Positions 45,700 through 54,778 are shown, counted from the stretch's first letter. The stretch is 64,000 bases of DNA from Nitrospira sp. SG-bin1 (GCA_002083365.1 LVWS01000044.1:1-64000), one strand, 5' to 3'. Notes: generated by a model not told the origin, from the sequence alone. Numbers and translations: made by a program.

Positions 45700-45738
45700 T
45701 TACGCCGTATTGCCAGACCCGACAGTCCCGATTTTCAT
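45700..45738 (-). pseudogene. Second N-terminal stub of an F420-reductase-like gene
   Basis: MKIGTVGSGNTA followed by TAA. It matches the start MKIGIVGSGNIG of the intact domain at 43498 and the stub at 44673. No continuation is seen. It lies in the 150-bp gap between the aldo/keto reductase and the NmrA-like gene. Confidence 0.5.
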
Positions 45739-45816
45739 CTCGATACCGCCTGCTCGGCGAACCTCACATATCTGACGCTCACCCTCGCTCAGAATCCTCC
45801 GTTCCACAACCACCCG

Positions 45817-46863
45817 TTACGCTTCGATCAAGTCGCGCATGCCGCCATAGACAAACGTGCGGACCATGTCCTTCGTATAGAATTCATAGGGGAACCCCAG
45901 CTCGATCTGACTCGTCGACGTGAGACGATCGAGCAGTTTGGGCTCAAGTATCAGGTCTAGATTAGCCAGATTGTCCTTGAATTGGTGGAGTTTCTTCGCG
46001 CCGATGATGGGGATAATCGGCTGAAACCTTTGTCGCAGCCATGCCAAGGCGACCTGGGCAGGCGTCCGACCCACCTCCTGAGCGATCGCCATCACTTCCT
46101 GAACGATTGCCGTCGTCCGATTGCCATAACTGAAGAACTGCTGCATGTCCGGAAGATCCAGACGCGCGCCGTCGGACTTGCCGGCTTGCCCATTCTGAGT
46201 CAGATATTTGCCCGTCAGAACACCGCCGGCCAGCGGCGACCAGGCCGTCACTGTCAGACCCAGCGCCTGCGCCATTGGCAAGAGCTCCCGTTCCGGCGTC
46301 CGTTCAATGAGGCTGTATTCCACTTGCAACCCGACGAACGGTGTCCAGCCTCGTAAATTGGCGATCGTGTTTGCCTGCGCGACCCACCAGGCCGGTGCGT
46401 CCGACACACCGACGTAGAGGACCTTGCCTTGCCGTACGAGGTCGTCGAATGCCCGCATCACTTCTTCAACTGGGGTCATGCCGTCCCAAATGTGCATCCA
46501 GTAGAGATCAATATAGTCGGTCTTAAGCCGTTTCAGACTTGCCTCCACGGACTGCATCATGTTCTTGCGCTGATTGCCGCCGGCATTCGGATCGTTTCCG
46601 GGGGCGCTGTTCGTGTACTTTGTGGCGAGCGCAACACACTCGCGTCTGCCTTCCATGAACTCGCCTAGATAGGATTCGCTCGTTCCGTTCGTGTACAGAT
46701 TGGCCGTGTCGATAAAATTCCCGCCAGCATTCAGGAAAGCGTCGAAGATCTTGCGGCTCTCCTCCTTGTTTGACCCCCACCCCCAATCCTCGCCAAAGGT
46801 CATCGTGCCCAAACAGAGCTCCGATACCCGAAGCCCGCTTTTGCCCAAGAGTTTGTACTTCAT
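45817..46863 (-). CDS. Aldo/keto reductase
   Basis: 348 residues. A TIM-barrel AKR with the catalytic tetrad Asp-Tyr in FIDTANLYTNGTSE, Lys in CVALATKYT, His in DLYWMHIWD, and the NADPH-binding SPLAGGVLTGKYL. It resembles the YajO/YghZ-like branch. It reduces aldehydes or ketones in the cytosol. Part of the run of minus-strand reductases and 50 bp from the SDR gene. Confidence 0.88.
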   Translation of the reverse strand: MKYKLLGKSGLRVSELCLGTMTFGEDWGWGSNKEESRKIFDAFLNAGGNFIDTANLYTNGTSESYLGEFMEGRRECVALATKYTNSAPGNDPNAGGNQRKNMMQSVEASLKRLKTDYIDLYWMHIWDGMTPVEEVMRAFDDLVRQGKVLYVGVSDAPAWWVAQANTIANLRGWTPFVGLQVEYSLIERTPERELLPMAQALGLTVTAWSPLAGGVLTGKYLTQNGQAGKSDGARLDLPDMQQFFSYGNRTTAIVQEVMAIAQEVGRTPAQVALAWLRQRFQPIIPIIGAKKLHQFKDNLANLDLILEPKLLDRLTSTSQIELGFPYEFYTKDMVRTFVYGGMRDLIEA

Positions 46864-46912
46864 CGTGACGCTCCTTTCCGCTGTTGTTTGCCTTTCTTTC
46901 TTCTACGGATCC

Positions 46913-47608
46913 TCACCAGTCAATCACCTTCCGATCCTGGATGAATTTTCCGGTCAGCTCGTGCGGCGCCTCAGTTGCCAGCCAGACAATGCTGTCCGCA
47001 CCTTGTGTGACCGAGCGGGGCGCGTTGCATCCACCCATATCGGTCCGCACCCAGCCGGGACAGACCGAGTTGACGGCGATCTTCTCTGGTGCCAATGCCG
47101 CCGCGAACTGGCCGGTGACCGCGTTGAGCGCCGCTTTCGAAATGCTGTAGGCCGGCGCCCAATGCCCCATGCCGGTGAGTTGACCGCCGGTACTCGAGAC
47201 ATTGACGATGCGCGCGCCCCGGCTCTTCCGTAGCAGCGGGAGAAACGCCTGTGTCACCATCAAGGGCCCGAGGGTGTTCGTTTCCAGGGTTCGTCTGAGC
47301 AGATCCGCATCCACGGTCGGCACGGAGTCATCGCCGTCCTCCAAGATGCCTGCGTTATTCACCAGCACATCGAGATGGTCCATGGCGGCGGACACTTCCT
47401 TCACCGCACGTTCGATGCTCGGTTGCTTAGTCACATCAAGCTCGACCACATGTATGCTGCTGCGCAACGTTAAGGCAGTCTTCTTGTCAGCTTTCAAATT
47501 CCTCGCTGTCAGACAGACGTACCATCCCCTCTCGACTAATTGCCGAGCCACTTCCAGACCGATACCTTTACTCGCTCCCGTGACAAGGGCGGTCTGTTCG
47601 CGATTCAT
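46913..47608 (-). CDS. Short-chain dehydrogenase/reductase
   Basis: 231 residues. TGASKGIG cofactor motif (10-17), NNAG, the catalytic Ser in NVSSTGG and YSISK (YxxxK), and PGWVRTDMGG. A classical SDR resembling carbonyl reductases, with NADPH preference suggested by TARN after strand 2. Starts 10 bp after the NTF2-like gene, and is likely co-transcribed with it. Confidence 0.9.
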   Translation of the reverse strand: MNREQTALVTGASKGIGLEVARQLVERGWYVCLTARNLKADKKTALTLRSSIHVVELDVTKQPSIERAVKEVSAAMDHLDVLVNNAGILEDGDDSVPTVDADLLRRTLETNTLGPLMVTQAFLPLLRKSRGARIVNVSSTGGQLTGMGHWAPAYSISKAALNAVTGQFAAALAPEKIAVNSVCPGWVRTDMGGCNAPRSVTQGADSIVWLATEAPHELTGKFIQDRKVIDW

Positions 47609-47617
47609 GAGACGACC

Positions 47618-48154
47618 TCACTCCTTATTGTTTCTCGCGAAACGCGGAACCGGCGATCCATGCTCATGAACGATCACCCAGTTCTTGCCGCGCCGCTCCC
47701 ACACGTTCGTCTGCCGCCCGGTGACCTTGACCTTCGTTCCGTCTTTCCCTTCGTTCTCGTAATCGAACGTGAAGGTAGTGACGGCGGCTTTATCGCCGAC
47801 GAGCCGCAGGGTTACGTCCTGTCGTGGCACGAAGCGGTTGGTCTTCAATTTGCTGAACAGCTCCCGTTCCAAACCCTTCCGGTGCGCCGCCCAACTGGTG
47901 CTGACGCCTGGTGGCGCAAAATCGAAGATGATCACGTTGTCCCCCGGCGCATAGAACTGATCGAGCTTTTCCAGGTCGAGCGTGCCATCGGTCATCGTCC
48001 AGAGTTCACCGTACCGGTCGATACGCTTTTGGAAATCGGCAGCGGTCGGACTTCCCATCGAACTTGCGGCGGCGAATGACTGGGCAAACCCCTGGCCGAC
48101 CACCAGAAACATCATCAAAACAATCGGGACCAGATGAGGCATTGCAACAGGCAT
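47618..48154 (-). CDS. Secreted SnoaL/NTF2-like protein
   Basis: About 178 residues from the ATG at 48154, which has AAGGGA upstream and gives a signal peptide (hydrophobic LVPIVLMMFLVVGQGFAQS). The mature part is a cone-shaped NTF2-like/DUF4440 fold: DRYGELWTMTDGTLDLEKL, FYAPGDNVIIFDF, VTLRLVGDKAAVTTFTFDY and VWERRGKNWVIVHEHGS. Periplasmic. No catalytic residues can be assigned. A longer upstream start is less likely. Confidence 0.75.
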   Translation of the reverse strand: MPVAMPHLVPIVLMMFLVVGQGFAQSFAAASSMGSPTAADFQKRIDRYGELWTMTDGTLDLEKLDQFYAPGDNVIIFDFAPPGVSTSWAAHRKGLERELFSKLKTNRFVPRQDVTLRLVGDKAAVTTFTFDYENEGKDGTKVKVTGRQTNVWERRGKNWVIVHEHGSPVPRFARNNKE

Positions 48155-48223
48155 CGTCCATCCCTTGATGATGAGACTGTCAACTGTTTCTGATTGTTGC
48201 CGGCTCATGGGAATAGGTCCTTT

Positions 48224-48841
48224 CTACCCGGACGAATCATCGGTTCGTGTGATTGAGGCCAACCATGCGTAAGCTCCGCCTTCATGGATGAGCGTCTCGA
48301 ACGTGGCTTCTCGGATCTCGTCGACGGTCCAGCCCTTTCGAAAGGTGTCATGGATCTCTGCTTGCGTCACTCGCCGGGGGCCTTCTCGAGTCTCGCGCTC
48401 GCTGAAACACAGCATGAAGTACCGTCCGCCCGGCACCAGCACGGCCTCGAGGCTCCGCACAAATTCTGTCCGTTCCACGTCCGAAAACACGTGGAACAGC
48501 CCCGAATCAATGGCCGTATCGAACGTCATCCCGAGCGAGGGCAGGGCCAACGCGTCGACGAGGCGAAAGTTCACCTGGATGCCGCGCTGAAGCGACTTGG
48601 TTCTGGCCTTTTCAATGGCCGCACGGGCGGAATCGATTCCCCACACTTCATGGCCTAAGCCGGCGAGGTAGAGTGCGTTCTCCCCGGTTCCACACCCGAC
48701 ATCCAGCACCCTGCTGACGATGTGACCGGACTGCGCGAGACGGACAAAGGCCGGTTGAGGTCCGTTAATATCCCAGGGCGGAGTGCTGCTGTACGATTGA
48801 TTGAACCCTCCCTCGGGACGTGTGGTCGTTTCCGTCGACAT
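48224..48841 (-). CDS. Class I SAM-dependent methyltransferase (TPMT-like)
   Basis: 205 residues from the ATG at 48841 (AAAGGG Shine-Dalgarno); upstream in-frame codons are rejected. Motif I LDVGCGTGENALYLAGLGHEVWG, then NFRLVDALALP, FDTAIDSGLFHVF and LVPGGRYFMLCFSERE. The SGLFHVF and WDINGPQPAFVRL stretches resemble thiopurine/thiol or metalloid methyltransferases. It may detoxify a thiol, halide or metalloid compound; this is inference. It starts 5 bp after the DsbA-like gene. Confidence 0.75.
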   Translation of the reverse strand: MSTETTTRPEGGFNQSYSSTPPWDINGPQPAFVRLAQSGHIVSRVLDVGCGTGENALYLAGLGHEVWGIDSARAAIEKARTKSLQRGIQVNFRLVDALALPSLGMTFDTAIDSGLFHVFSDVERTEFVRSLEAVLVPGGRYFMLCFSERETREGPRRVTQAEIHDTFRKGWTVDEIREATFETLIHEGGAYAWLASITRTDDSSG

Positions 48842-48845
48842 GGTG

Positions 48846-49406
48846 TTACCCTTTTGCGAGCGCCTGTTGGATTGCCGCTGAGAGCCCTGACACATCATCC
48901 GATCCATCATGACGTCGCCCATTGATGAAGAAGGTCGGCGTGCCCGTCACGCCGCTTTGTTTCCCGCTTAGCACATCAGTCTTTATCCGTTCGGCATGCG
49001 TGTGCCCTGTCACCTCATGCTGAAATCTCCGGATATCCAACCCCAAACGCGCGGCGTACTGAGTCAACTGCTCATGGTCGAGGTGGAATTGGTTGGCAAA
49101 CAGGAGGTCCGCCATTTCCCAGAACCGTCCTTGACTGGCTGCCGCCTCTGTTGCTTCCGCTGCTTGCTGCGCGTGAGGATGCTTCGCTGTCAACGGGAAA
49201 TGGCGAAAGACAAACCGCAAGCGGTCACCGTACTGAGCCCTCAATACTTTAGCGTGCCCGGCTGCCTGTCGGGAGAACGGACATTCGAAATCTCCATAGG
49301 TCAGCAGCGTCACGGGCGCGGTGGCCGGTCCTTGCACATGATCCTGGTCCCCGATCGGCGTGGCGAGCAGATCCGATGATTCTTTGTGTCTCAGCTCTTC
49401 CCCCAT
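48846..49406 (-). CDS. DsbA-family thioredoxin-fold protein with monothiol site
   Basis: 186 residues. Thioredoxin fold with LLTYGDFECPFSRQAAGH where a CxxC would be: the second Cys is Ser. The cis-Pro loop SGVTGTPTFFINGRRHDGS is intact. No signal peptide is visible, so it is probably cytoplasmic, unlike true DsbA. It resembles DSBA-like oxidoreductases or FrnE-type proteins. The CPFS site suggests glutathione or disulfide-reductase chemistry rather than dithiol exchange. An in-frame TTG start at 49415 is possible. Confidence 0.78.
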   Translation of the reverse strand: MGEELRHKESSDLLATPIGDQDHVQGPATAPVTLLTYGDFECPFSRQAAGHAKVLRAQYGDRLRFVFRHFPLTAKHPHAQQAAEATEAAASQGRFWEMADLLFANQFHLDHEQLTQYAARLGLDIRRFQHEVTGHTHAERIKTDVLSGKQSGVTGTPTFFINGRRHDGSDDVSGLSAAIQQALAKG

Positions 49407-49425
49407 TCGTCGCAATTCGCAGAGA

Positions 49426-50076
49426 TCACTCCTTGGCGGTACCGTCCTTCACTCCGGTATGAGCGGCTGGGAGTAGCGGTCCCGCGAGTTCGATGACGTT
49501 CCCGTTGTTGTCATGGATAAATGCGACGCGGCGCCGGTGGTTCGACAGCGGATATGTTTCGGCGGGGACAAACGTCGGGACGCCGCGCCGGTTCAGCTCA
49601 CTCAGCGCCGTGTCGACATCGTCCACGATGAAGCACACATGAGCGAACCCTTGTGTGCGCAGGTGGTCGGCGAAGTCAGAAGGAGCAGGAGAGCCGGCTC
49701 GCGGTTGGCTCGTGCCGATGATCTCAAGGCGAAACCCGTTCAATGTGAGGTAGGCCAGTTGCAAATCCGGCAGTCCTTCGACCGTCCACCTCATCTCTTC
49801 CCTGAAGCTGAGCTTGTCTTGGTACCACCGCACACTGTCTTCAAAGTTGGACACTCCAATCAGGATATGATCGGCCCGCAGTCCGCCGAGTGCGGTTGAT
49901 TCCCTCTCCACGGGGGGCTCTGGCCGCTGTGACAGGTAGGCGATCGACGATGCTTCTCCGGCCGGTGCCGGCATCCGGAACCGTTCAGAGAGCAACGGAT
50001 TCGGATGCTTGAAATCCGGCCCCATGGCACAGGACACCACGAACATTGAGATCAGGAGGAACATAGGCTTAACCAT
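49426..50076 (-). CDS. Chimeric lipoprotein: OMF signal region joined to a glyoxalase (VOC) domain
   Basis: 216 residues. Residues 1-45 read MVKPMFLLISMFVVSC (lipobox, C16) then AMGPDFKHPNPLLSERFRMP, which is the N-terminus of a NodT/OprM-type RND outer-membrane factor. From about residue 66 the protein is a VOC/glyoxalase fold (LRADHILIGVSNFEDSVRWY, FAHVCFIVDDVDTAL, VAFIHDNNGNVIELAGP). The ATG overlaps the end of the pump gene by 8 bp, the usual place of the outer-membrane factor gene. So a deletion probably removed the OMF body and joined a glyoxalase gene. Confidence 0.75.
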   Translation of the reverse strand: MVKPMFLLISMFVVSCAMGPDFKHPNPLLSERFRMPAPAGEASSIAYLSQRPEPPVERESTALGGLRADHILIGVSNFEDSVRWYQDKLSFREEMRWTVEGLPDLQLAYLTLNGFRLEIIGTSQPRAGSPAPSDFADHLRTQGFAHVCFIVDDVDTALSELNRRGVPTFVPAETYPLSNHRRRVAFIHDNNGNVIELAGPLLPAAHTGVKDGTAKE

Positions 50077-53000
50077 ATTCGGGTTCCTCTCCCGACGTAG
50101 GAATACCGCCGGTCTTCGCAGCAGTTTGTTTCGTGTCGGGCACGGCAACCGGAGAGGAGAACCGCCGAATCAGCGTGAAAAACAACGGCACGAAGAAGAT
50201 TGCCAGAAACGTAGCTGCGAGCATTCCGCCGAACACGCCGGTCCCGATGGAATGCCGGCTCGCTGCCCCGGCACCGGTCGCTCGCACGAGCGGCAGTACG
50301 CCGAGCACGAACGCCATCGACGTCATGACAATCGGGCGAAAGCGCAGCCGAGCCGCTTCGATCGCCGCGTCGACAACTGGACGGCCCTCCGCCACTCGCT
50401 CATTCGCAAATTCCACGATCAGAATCGCATTCTTGACCGCCAATCCAATAAGCGTGACCAAGCCGATCTGGAAGTAGACATCGTTCTGCTGCTCTCGCAG
50501 CCAGACGGCCAGCAATGCGCCGAAGATGCCGAACGGGACCGCCAAGACGACGGAGAAGGGAACTGACCAACTTTCATACAGAGCGGCCAAGACTAAGAAC
50601 ACCATGACCAAGCCAAAGACGAAGGCGAGCAACGATTGCCCTCCCACTTTGCGCTCCTGATAAGACACGCCGCTCCAATCGATGCCGTAGCCGTTGGGGG
50701 TCAAGACGTCCGCCGCCACCCGTTCGAGTGCGTCGAGCGCTTGGCCGGAACTGTAGCCAGCGGCGGCGCCTCCCATGATCAGAGCTGTATTGATACCGTT
50801 GAAATGCGTGACCGGATCTGCGGCATTCACAAACTGGGGGGTAACGACCGTATCGAGCGGGATCATGGTGCGTTCAGGTCCTTGTCCGGGGTGCACATAG
50901 ATCTTGGCAAAATCTTCGGCGCTTGACCGGTATTCAGGAGGGGCTTCTGTTTGTACCCGATAGACGCGGCCGAATTTGATGAAGTCGTTGATGTACAGGT
51001 AGCCAAAGTAGGCTTGCAGCGTATCGAATACGTCGGAGATCGGAACACCCAGAGCCTTGATTCGTTCGCGGTTGATGTGCGCATAGACGTGAGGAACGCT
51101 GACCCTGAAGATCGTATTGGCCGCCTGCAGCTCCGGTGCCTCTCTGGTTTTGGCGATGAATGATTGCACTGCGGAGGCAAACTCCCGCAGATCATGGCCG
51201 TTCGGATCTTGGAGCTGGGCGGTGAATCCCCCGGCGTTGCCGATCCCGCGGATCGGCGGAGGATTGAAGGCCAGGATGAAGGCTTCGGGAATGGAGGCAA
51301 AGAATTGATACGACCGACCGAGAATGGCCTGGGCTTGATCCCGTGGATCAGGCCGCTCTTCCCACAGTTTGAACGGCACGAACATGGTGGCCTGATTGGG
51401 TCCGCGCGATCCGAACACAAAGTTCAAGCCGGTGAAACTAATCACATGCGTTGCAGCAGGAATCCCCTTGTAGAACTCTTCCAGCTTTTTCACCACCGCG
51501 TCGGTCCGTTCATTGGAGGCTCCATCCGGCAGTTGAACCGACAGGACGATGTAGCCCTGATCCTCGTCGGGCAGGAAGCCGGCAGGGATGGTCCGGAACA
51601 ATCCATACGCGGCTAGAAGAAGCACGCCGAATAAGGCGACGGACGTCAGTGGTCGTCTGATCAAGGGGACGATCCCACGGCCGTATCGTTCTGTCAGATA
51701 TGAGAACAGGCGGTTGAACTGCCCGAAGAATCCTTTCTTGGTGCCATGGTGCGGCTGGAGGAGCAGCGCGCACAGAGCCGGGCTGAGTGTCAGCGCCACC
51801 AGACCAGAGATCGCCACTGAGAGCGCGATGGTCAGCGCAAACTGTTTGTAGAGTTGGCCGGTAATGCCGGGCAGGAATGCGACCGGGACGAACACCGCGG
51901 TCAAGACGAGGACGATGGCAATCACCGGCCCCGACACTTCTTCCATGGCCTTGATCGCCGCCGGTCTCGGCGCCAGGCCATCTTTCATGTGCCGTTCCAC
52001 GTTCTCGACCACGACGATGGCGTCGTCGACTACGATCCCGATGGCCAGCACCATGCCGAACAGCGTCAATGTATTGATCGAAAACCCCAGTGCTGCCATG
52101 CCCGCGAAGGTCCCGATCAGCGAGACCGGCACCGCGATCGCAGGAATGAGCGTGGCCCGCCAACTTTGGAGAAACAGATAGACCACAAGAACGACGAGGA
52201 CCAGGGCCTCGCCGAGCGTTTTTACTACCTCCTTGATCGACACTTCGATGAATTTTGTCGTGTCGTAGGGAATGATATAGCGAATCCCCGGCGGAAACGT
52301 TTTGGCGATCTGTTCCATTTCACGATTGATGCGACCGATCGTCTCCAACGCATTCGCTCCAGGTGCGAGAAACGTCAGCAGTGTGGTGGACGGTTGCCCG
52401 TCAATCCGTCCTTCCAGCCCATAGGCCTGGGCGCCCAGCTCAATGCGCGCCACGTCGCGGAGACGGACGATGGATCCGTCCGGCAAGGCTCGGACGATCA
52501 GATCTTCGAAGTCACCGACCTCGGTCAACCGGCCCAACGTGAGAATGGTCAGAGTCAACACCGTTCCCTTGGGGGCCGGCGCGCGCCCGATAATGCCGGC
52601 AGGAAAGTCGCGGTTTTGCTCTCGAATAATGTCGGCGATGTCGGTAGGCGTGAGCCCGAAACGGGTCATGCGCTCGGGATAGAGGACGATCCGCATACTG
52701 TAGTTCTGCTGCCCGAAGATCTGGATGTCACCGACCCCTGGAAGTAACTTCAGGCGGTCGATAACGTTGATCAACGCGTAGTTCGACAGGAAAACCCGGT
52801 CGTACCTCGGATCGTCGGATTGCAGAAAAATGACGTTCAACAAGTCCGGCGTCACCTTCTTGACCGAGATGCCTTGCCGGATGACTTCCTGAGGAAGCTG
52901 TGGTTCCGCTAATTTTTCCCGGTTCTGCGCCTGCACGGTTGCGATATCGATATCCGTCCCGACCTCAAAGGTCAGGCGCAGCACCATATGCCCATCGCCG

Positions 53001-53251
53001 GTGCTGGTCGAGTCGAAGTAGAGCAGATGGTCGATGCCAGGCAACTGCACCTCGATTGGGCGAGCCACGGATGTCGCCACGACTTCCGCGGTCGCCCCAG
53101 GATAGTCGGCTTCGATTTGCACAGTCGGAGGCGTAATCGGAGGAAACTGCGCGATGGGGAGGGTTCGCAGGGCGAGCAACCCGATCAACACAATCACGAT
53201 CGACAGGACCGACGCAAAGATCGGCCGCTCGATAAAGAAGCGCGGACTCAT
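50069..53251 (-). CDS. RND multidrug efflux pump, inner-membrane subunit (AcrB/MexB type)
   Basis: 1060 residues, normal for HAE-1 pumps. N-terminal SPRFFIERPIFASVLSIVIV, porter domains, the proton-relay Asp pair in GIVVDDAIVVVENVERHM (TM4) and Lys in GLAVKNAILIVEFANE (TM10). Its start overlaps the adaptor stop (ATGA at 53248-53251). It exports hydrophobic or amphipathic toxins by proton antiport. No complete outer-membrane factor is encoded beside it, so it must borrow one from elsewhere or be impaired. Confidence 0.95.
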   Translation of the reverse strand: MSPRFFIERPIFASVLSIVIVLIGLLALRTLPIAQFPPITPPTVQIEADYPGATAEVVATSVARPIEVQLPGIDHLLYFDSTSTGDGHMVLRLTFEVGTDIDIATVQAQNREKLAEPQLPQEVIRQGISVKKVTPDLLNVIFLQSDDPRYDRVFLSNYALINVIDRLKLLPGVGDIQIFGQQNYSMRIVLYPERMTRFGLTPTDIADIIREQNRDFPAGIIGRAPAPKGTVLTLTILTLGRLTEVGDFEDLIVRALPDGSIVRLRDVARIELGAQAYGLEGRIDGQPSTTLLTFLAPGANALETIGRINREMEQIAKTFPPGIRYIIPYDTTKFIEVSIKEVVKTLGEALVLVVLVVYLFLQSWRATLIPAIAVPVSLIGTFAGMAALGFSINTLTLFGMVLAIGIVVDDAIVVVENVERHMKDGLAPRPAAIKAMEEVSGPVIAIVLVLTAVFVPVAFLPGITGQLYKQFALTIALSVAISGLVALTLSPALCALLLQPHHGTKKGFFGQFNRLFSYLTERYGRGIVPLIRRPLTSVALFGVLLLAAYGLFRTIPAGFLPDEDQGYIVLSVQLPDGASNERTDAVVKKLEEFYKGIPAATHVISFTGLNFVFGSRGPNQATMFVPFKLWEERPDPRDQAQAILGRSYQFFASIPEAFILAFNPPPIRGIGNAGGFTAQLQDPNGHDLREFASAVQSFIAKTREAPELQAANTIFRVSVPHVYAHINRERIKALGVPISDVFDTLQAYFGYLYINDFIKFGRVYRVQTEAPPEYRSSAEDFAKIYVHPGQGPERTMIPLDTVVTPQFVNAADPVTHFNGINTALIMGGAAAGYSSGQALDALERVAADVLTPNGYGIDWSGVSYQERKVGGQSLLAFVFGLVMVFLVLAALYESWSVPFSVVLAVPFGIFGALLAVWLREQQNDVYFQIGLVTLIGLAVKNAILIVEFANERVAEGRPVVDAAIEAARLRFRPIVMTSMAFVLGVLPLVRATGAGAASRHSIGTGVFGGMLAATFLAIFFVPLFFTLIRRFSSPVAVPDTKQTAAKTGGIPTSGEEPEYG

Positions 53252-54447
53252 TCCCGCACCTCCGTATCGGTCCGCGAGACAGAAGGGCCGTCCGGACGGG
53301 CGCTGGTGGGCCAGTCCTCGGTTCGCACCTGTACCCCCGGCTGGATTCGTTGCATCCCCTCCACCACCACGCGATCTCCTGGATCAAGCCCGCTCTCCAC
53401 CATCCACTGATCTCGTTGCCATCTCATGGTGCGAATGTTTCGAGGCTCCACTTTACTGTCCGTTCCCACGATGTACACGAAGGATCCGTTCACCCCTTGT
53501 TGGACTGCTTGTTGTGGGACCAGCATCACATTGGGACGCTTGGCGCCTACCATGTGCACCTTCACAAACAATCCCGGAAGTAGTCGCTTGTCAGGATTGG
53601 GGAAGCTGACTCGAAAATCTCGTCCACCGGTTGCGGCCCGCATCCCGACTTCCAATACGTCCAGCTGCCCTTGGTGCGCATAGGTCGAGCCGTCGGCCAG
53701 CGTCAGGATGGCTTTCAACTGGTAGGGATCGGGGGTGTCGAAGTACACAATCTTCTTGGCAGCGATGTCTTGGAGTCGTTTCAGGATGAAGACTTCCGGC
53801 ACACTGCCGTTGACATACATGGGATCCAGTCGGTGCAACACGGTAAGCAGGTCGCTCTGGGCCGTGATGAGGCGCCCTTCATGGACGCGGCTCCGCTCGA
53901 TACGCCCGTCAATCGGTGCGACGATCTGGGTATTGTCCAGATCGAATTTCGCTTTCACGAGTTCCGCCTTCGCCCGATTCAAGAACGCCTTGGCAGCCAA
54001 CTCTTCGGCGATGGCGTCGTCGACGTCCTTTTTGCTCACCGCGTTTTCTTTTAACAGCGGCTCCAGCCGTTCCAAGTTTTGTACCGCTTGAACCACGCGC
54101 GCCTTGGCTTGCGCAATATTGGCCTCGGCGCTCTGGGCCGCCGCCTGGAAGGGAACCGGATCGATCTGATAGAGACGGTCCCCTTTCTTCACATCGCGCC
54201 CTTCCTTATAGAACCGCTCTTTGAGGAGACCGGTTACCTGCGCGCGGATTTCCACCACTCTCGAGGCTTCCGTCTCGCCAAGAAACTCCGGCTCGTCCGC
54301 GACGATCTGTGGCGACACGGTGACGACTTTCACTTCTGGAAGGGGCACGATGACGGAGGAAGCCGCCTCCTTTTTGCAGGAGGAAAATGCCGCGACCGAC
54401 AAGCCGGCGAATACAACCGTCAATGATGCTCGAATGAAATTCCTCAT
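53248..54447 (-). CDS. RND periplasmic adaptor (membrane fusion protein)
   Basis: 399 residues. Lipoprotein signal with Cys24 (AAFSSC). Barrel-sandwich halves with EIRAQVTGLLKERFYKEGRDVKKGD and FDLDNTQIVAPIDGRIERS flank a coiled-coil hairpin (~95-165), and a beta-barrel and membrane-proximal domain follow. Typical MexA/AcrA organisation, anchored in the periplasm. It is 24 bp after the STAS gene and coupled to the pump gene. Confidence 0.93.
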   Translation of the reverse strand: MRNFIRASLTVVFAGLSVAAFSSCKKEAASSVIVPLPEVKVVTVSPQIVADEPEFLGETEASRVVEIRAQVTGLLKERFYKEGRDVKKGDRLYQIDPVPFQAAAQSAEANIAQAKARVVQAVQNLERLEPLLKENAVSKKDVDDAIAEELAAKAFLNRAKAELVKAKFDLDNTQIVAPIDGRIERSRVHEGRLITAQSDLLTVLHRLDPMYVNGSVPEVFILKRLQDIAAKKIVYFDTPDPYQLKAILTLADGSTYAHQGQLDVLEVGMRAATGGRDFRVSFPNPDKRLLPGLFVKVHMVGAKRPNVMLVPQQAVQQGVNGSFVYIVGTDSKVEPRNIRTMRWQRDQWMVESGLDPGDRVVVEGMQRIQPGVQVRTEDWPTSARPDGPSVSRTDTEVRE

Positions 54448-54471
54448 CTCATATCCCCGATCGACATCGAT

Positions 54472-54750
54472 TTATGACTCAGCTCGTTTGGTGATGGCCT
54501 CCACAATCGATTCAATCCAACAGCTGGTGGCCGCGAGCTGAGCCCCTTGCTTCCACAGTTGTTGCAAGAGCTTCTTGCCCTCTTCATCGATAAAAGTCAC
54601 ACCTTCTAAATCCACGATGAGGTGTCCGGCCTCCTGACACTCGACGCTCTCTCGATACCGAGCCAATTCGTGTACCCACGTACCCATGAGTCGACCTTCG
54701 AGCTTCAGTACCGTACGTTCCGGTCCATCGAGTCTTGTAATTCTGAGCAC
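54472..54750 (-). CDS. STAS domain protein (anti-anti-sigma-like)
   Basis: 92 residues from a GTG with AAGGAG upstream. RTVLKLEGRLMGTWVHELAR and HLIVDLEGVTFIDEEGKKLLQQL form the STAS fold, but the phosphorylatable Ser/Thr that usually follows the D of the DLxxVxxxD loop is E (IDEEG), so it is not a typical SpoIIAA-type switch. It is the first gene of the RND unit, downstream of the sigma-54 promoter candidate. Confidence 0.75.
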   Translation of the reverse strand: MLRITRLDGPERTVLKLEGRLMGTWVHELARYRESVECQEAGHLIVDLEGVTFIDEEGKKLLQQLWKQGAQLAATSCWIESIVEAITKRAES

Positions 54751-54778
54751 GATCCGCTTGCTCCTTTTCCCCCACAGG

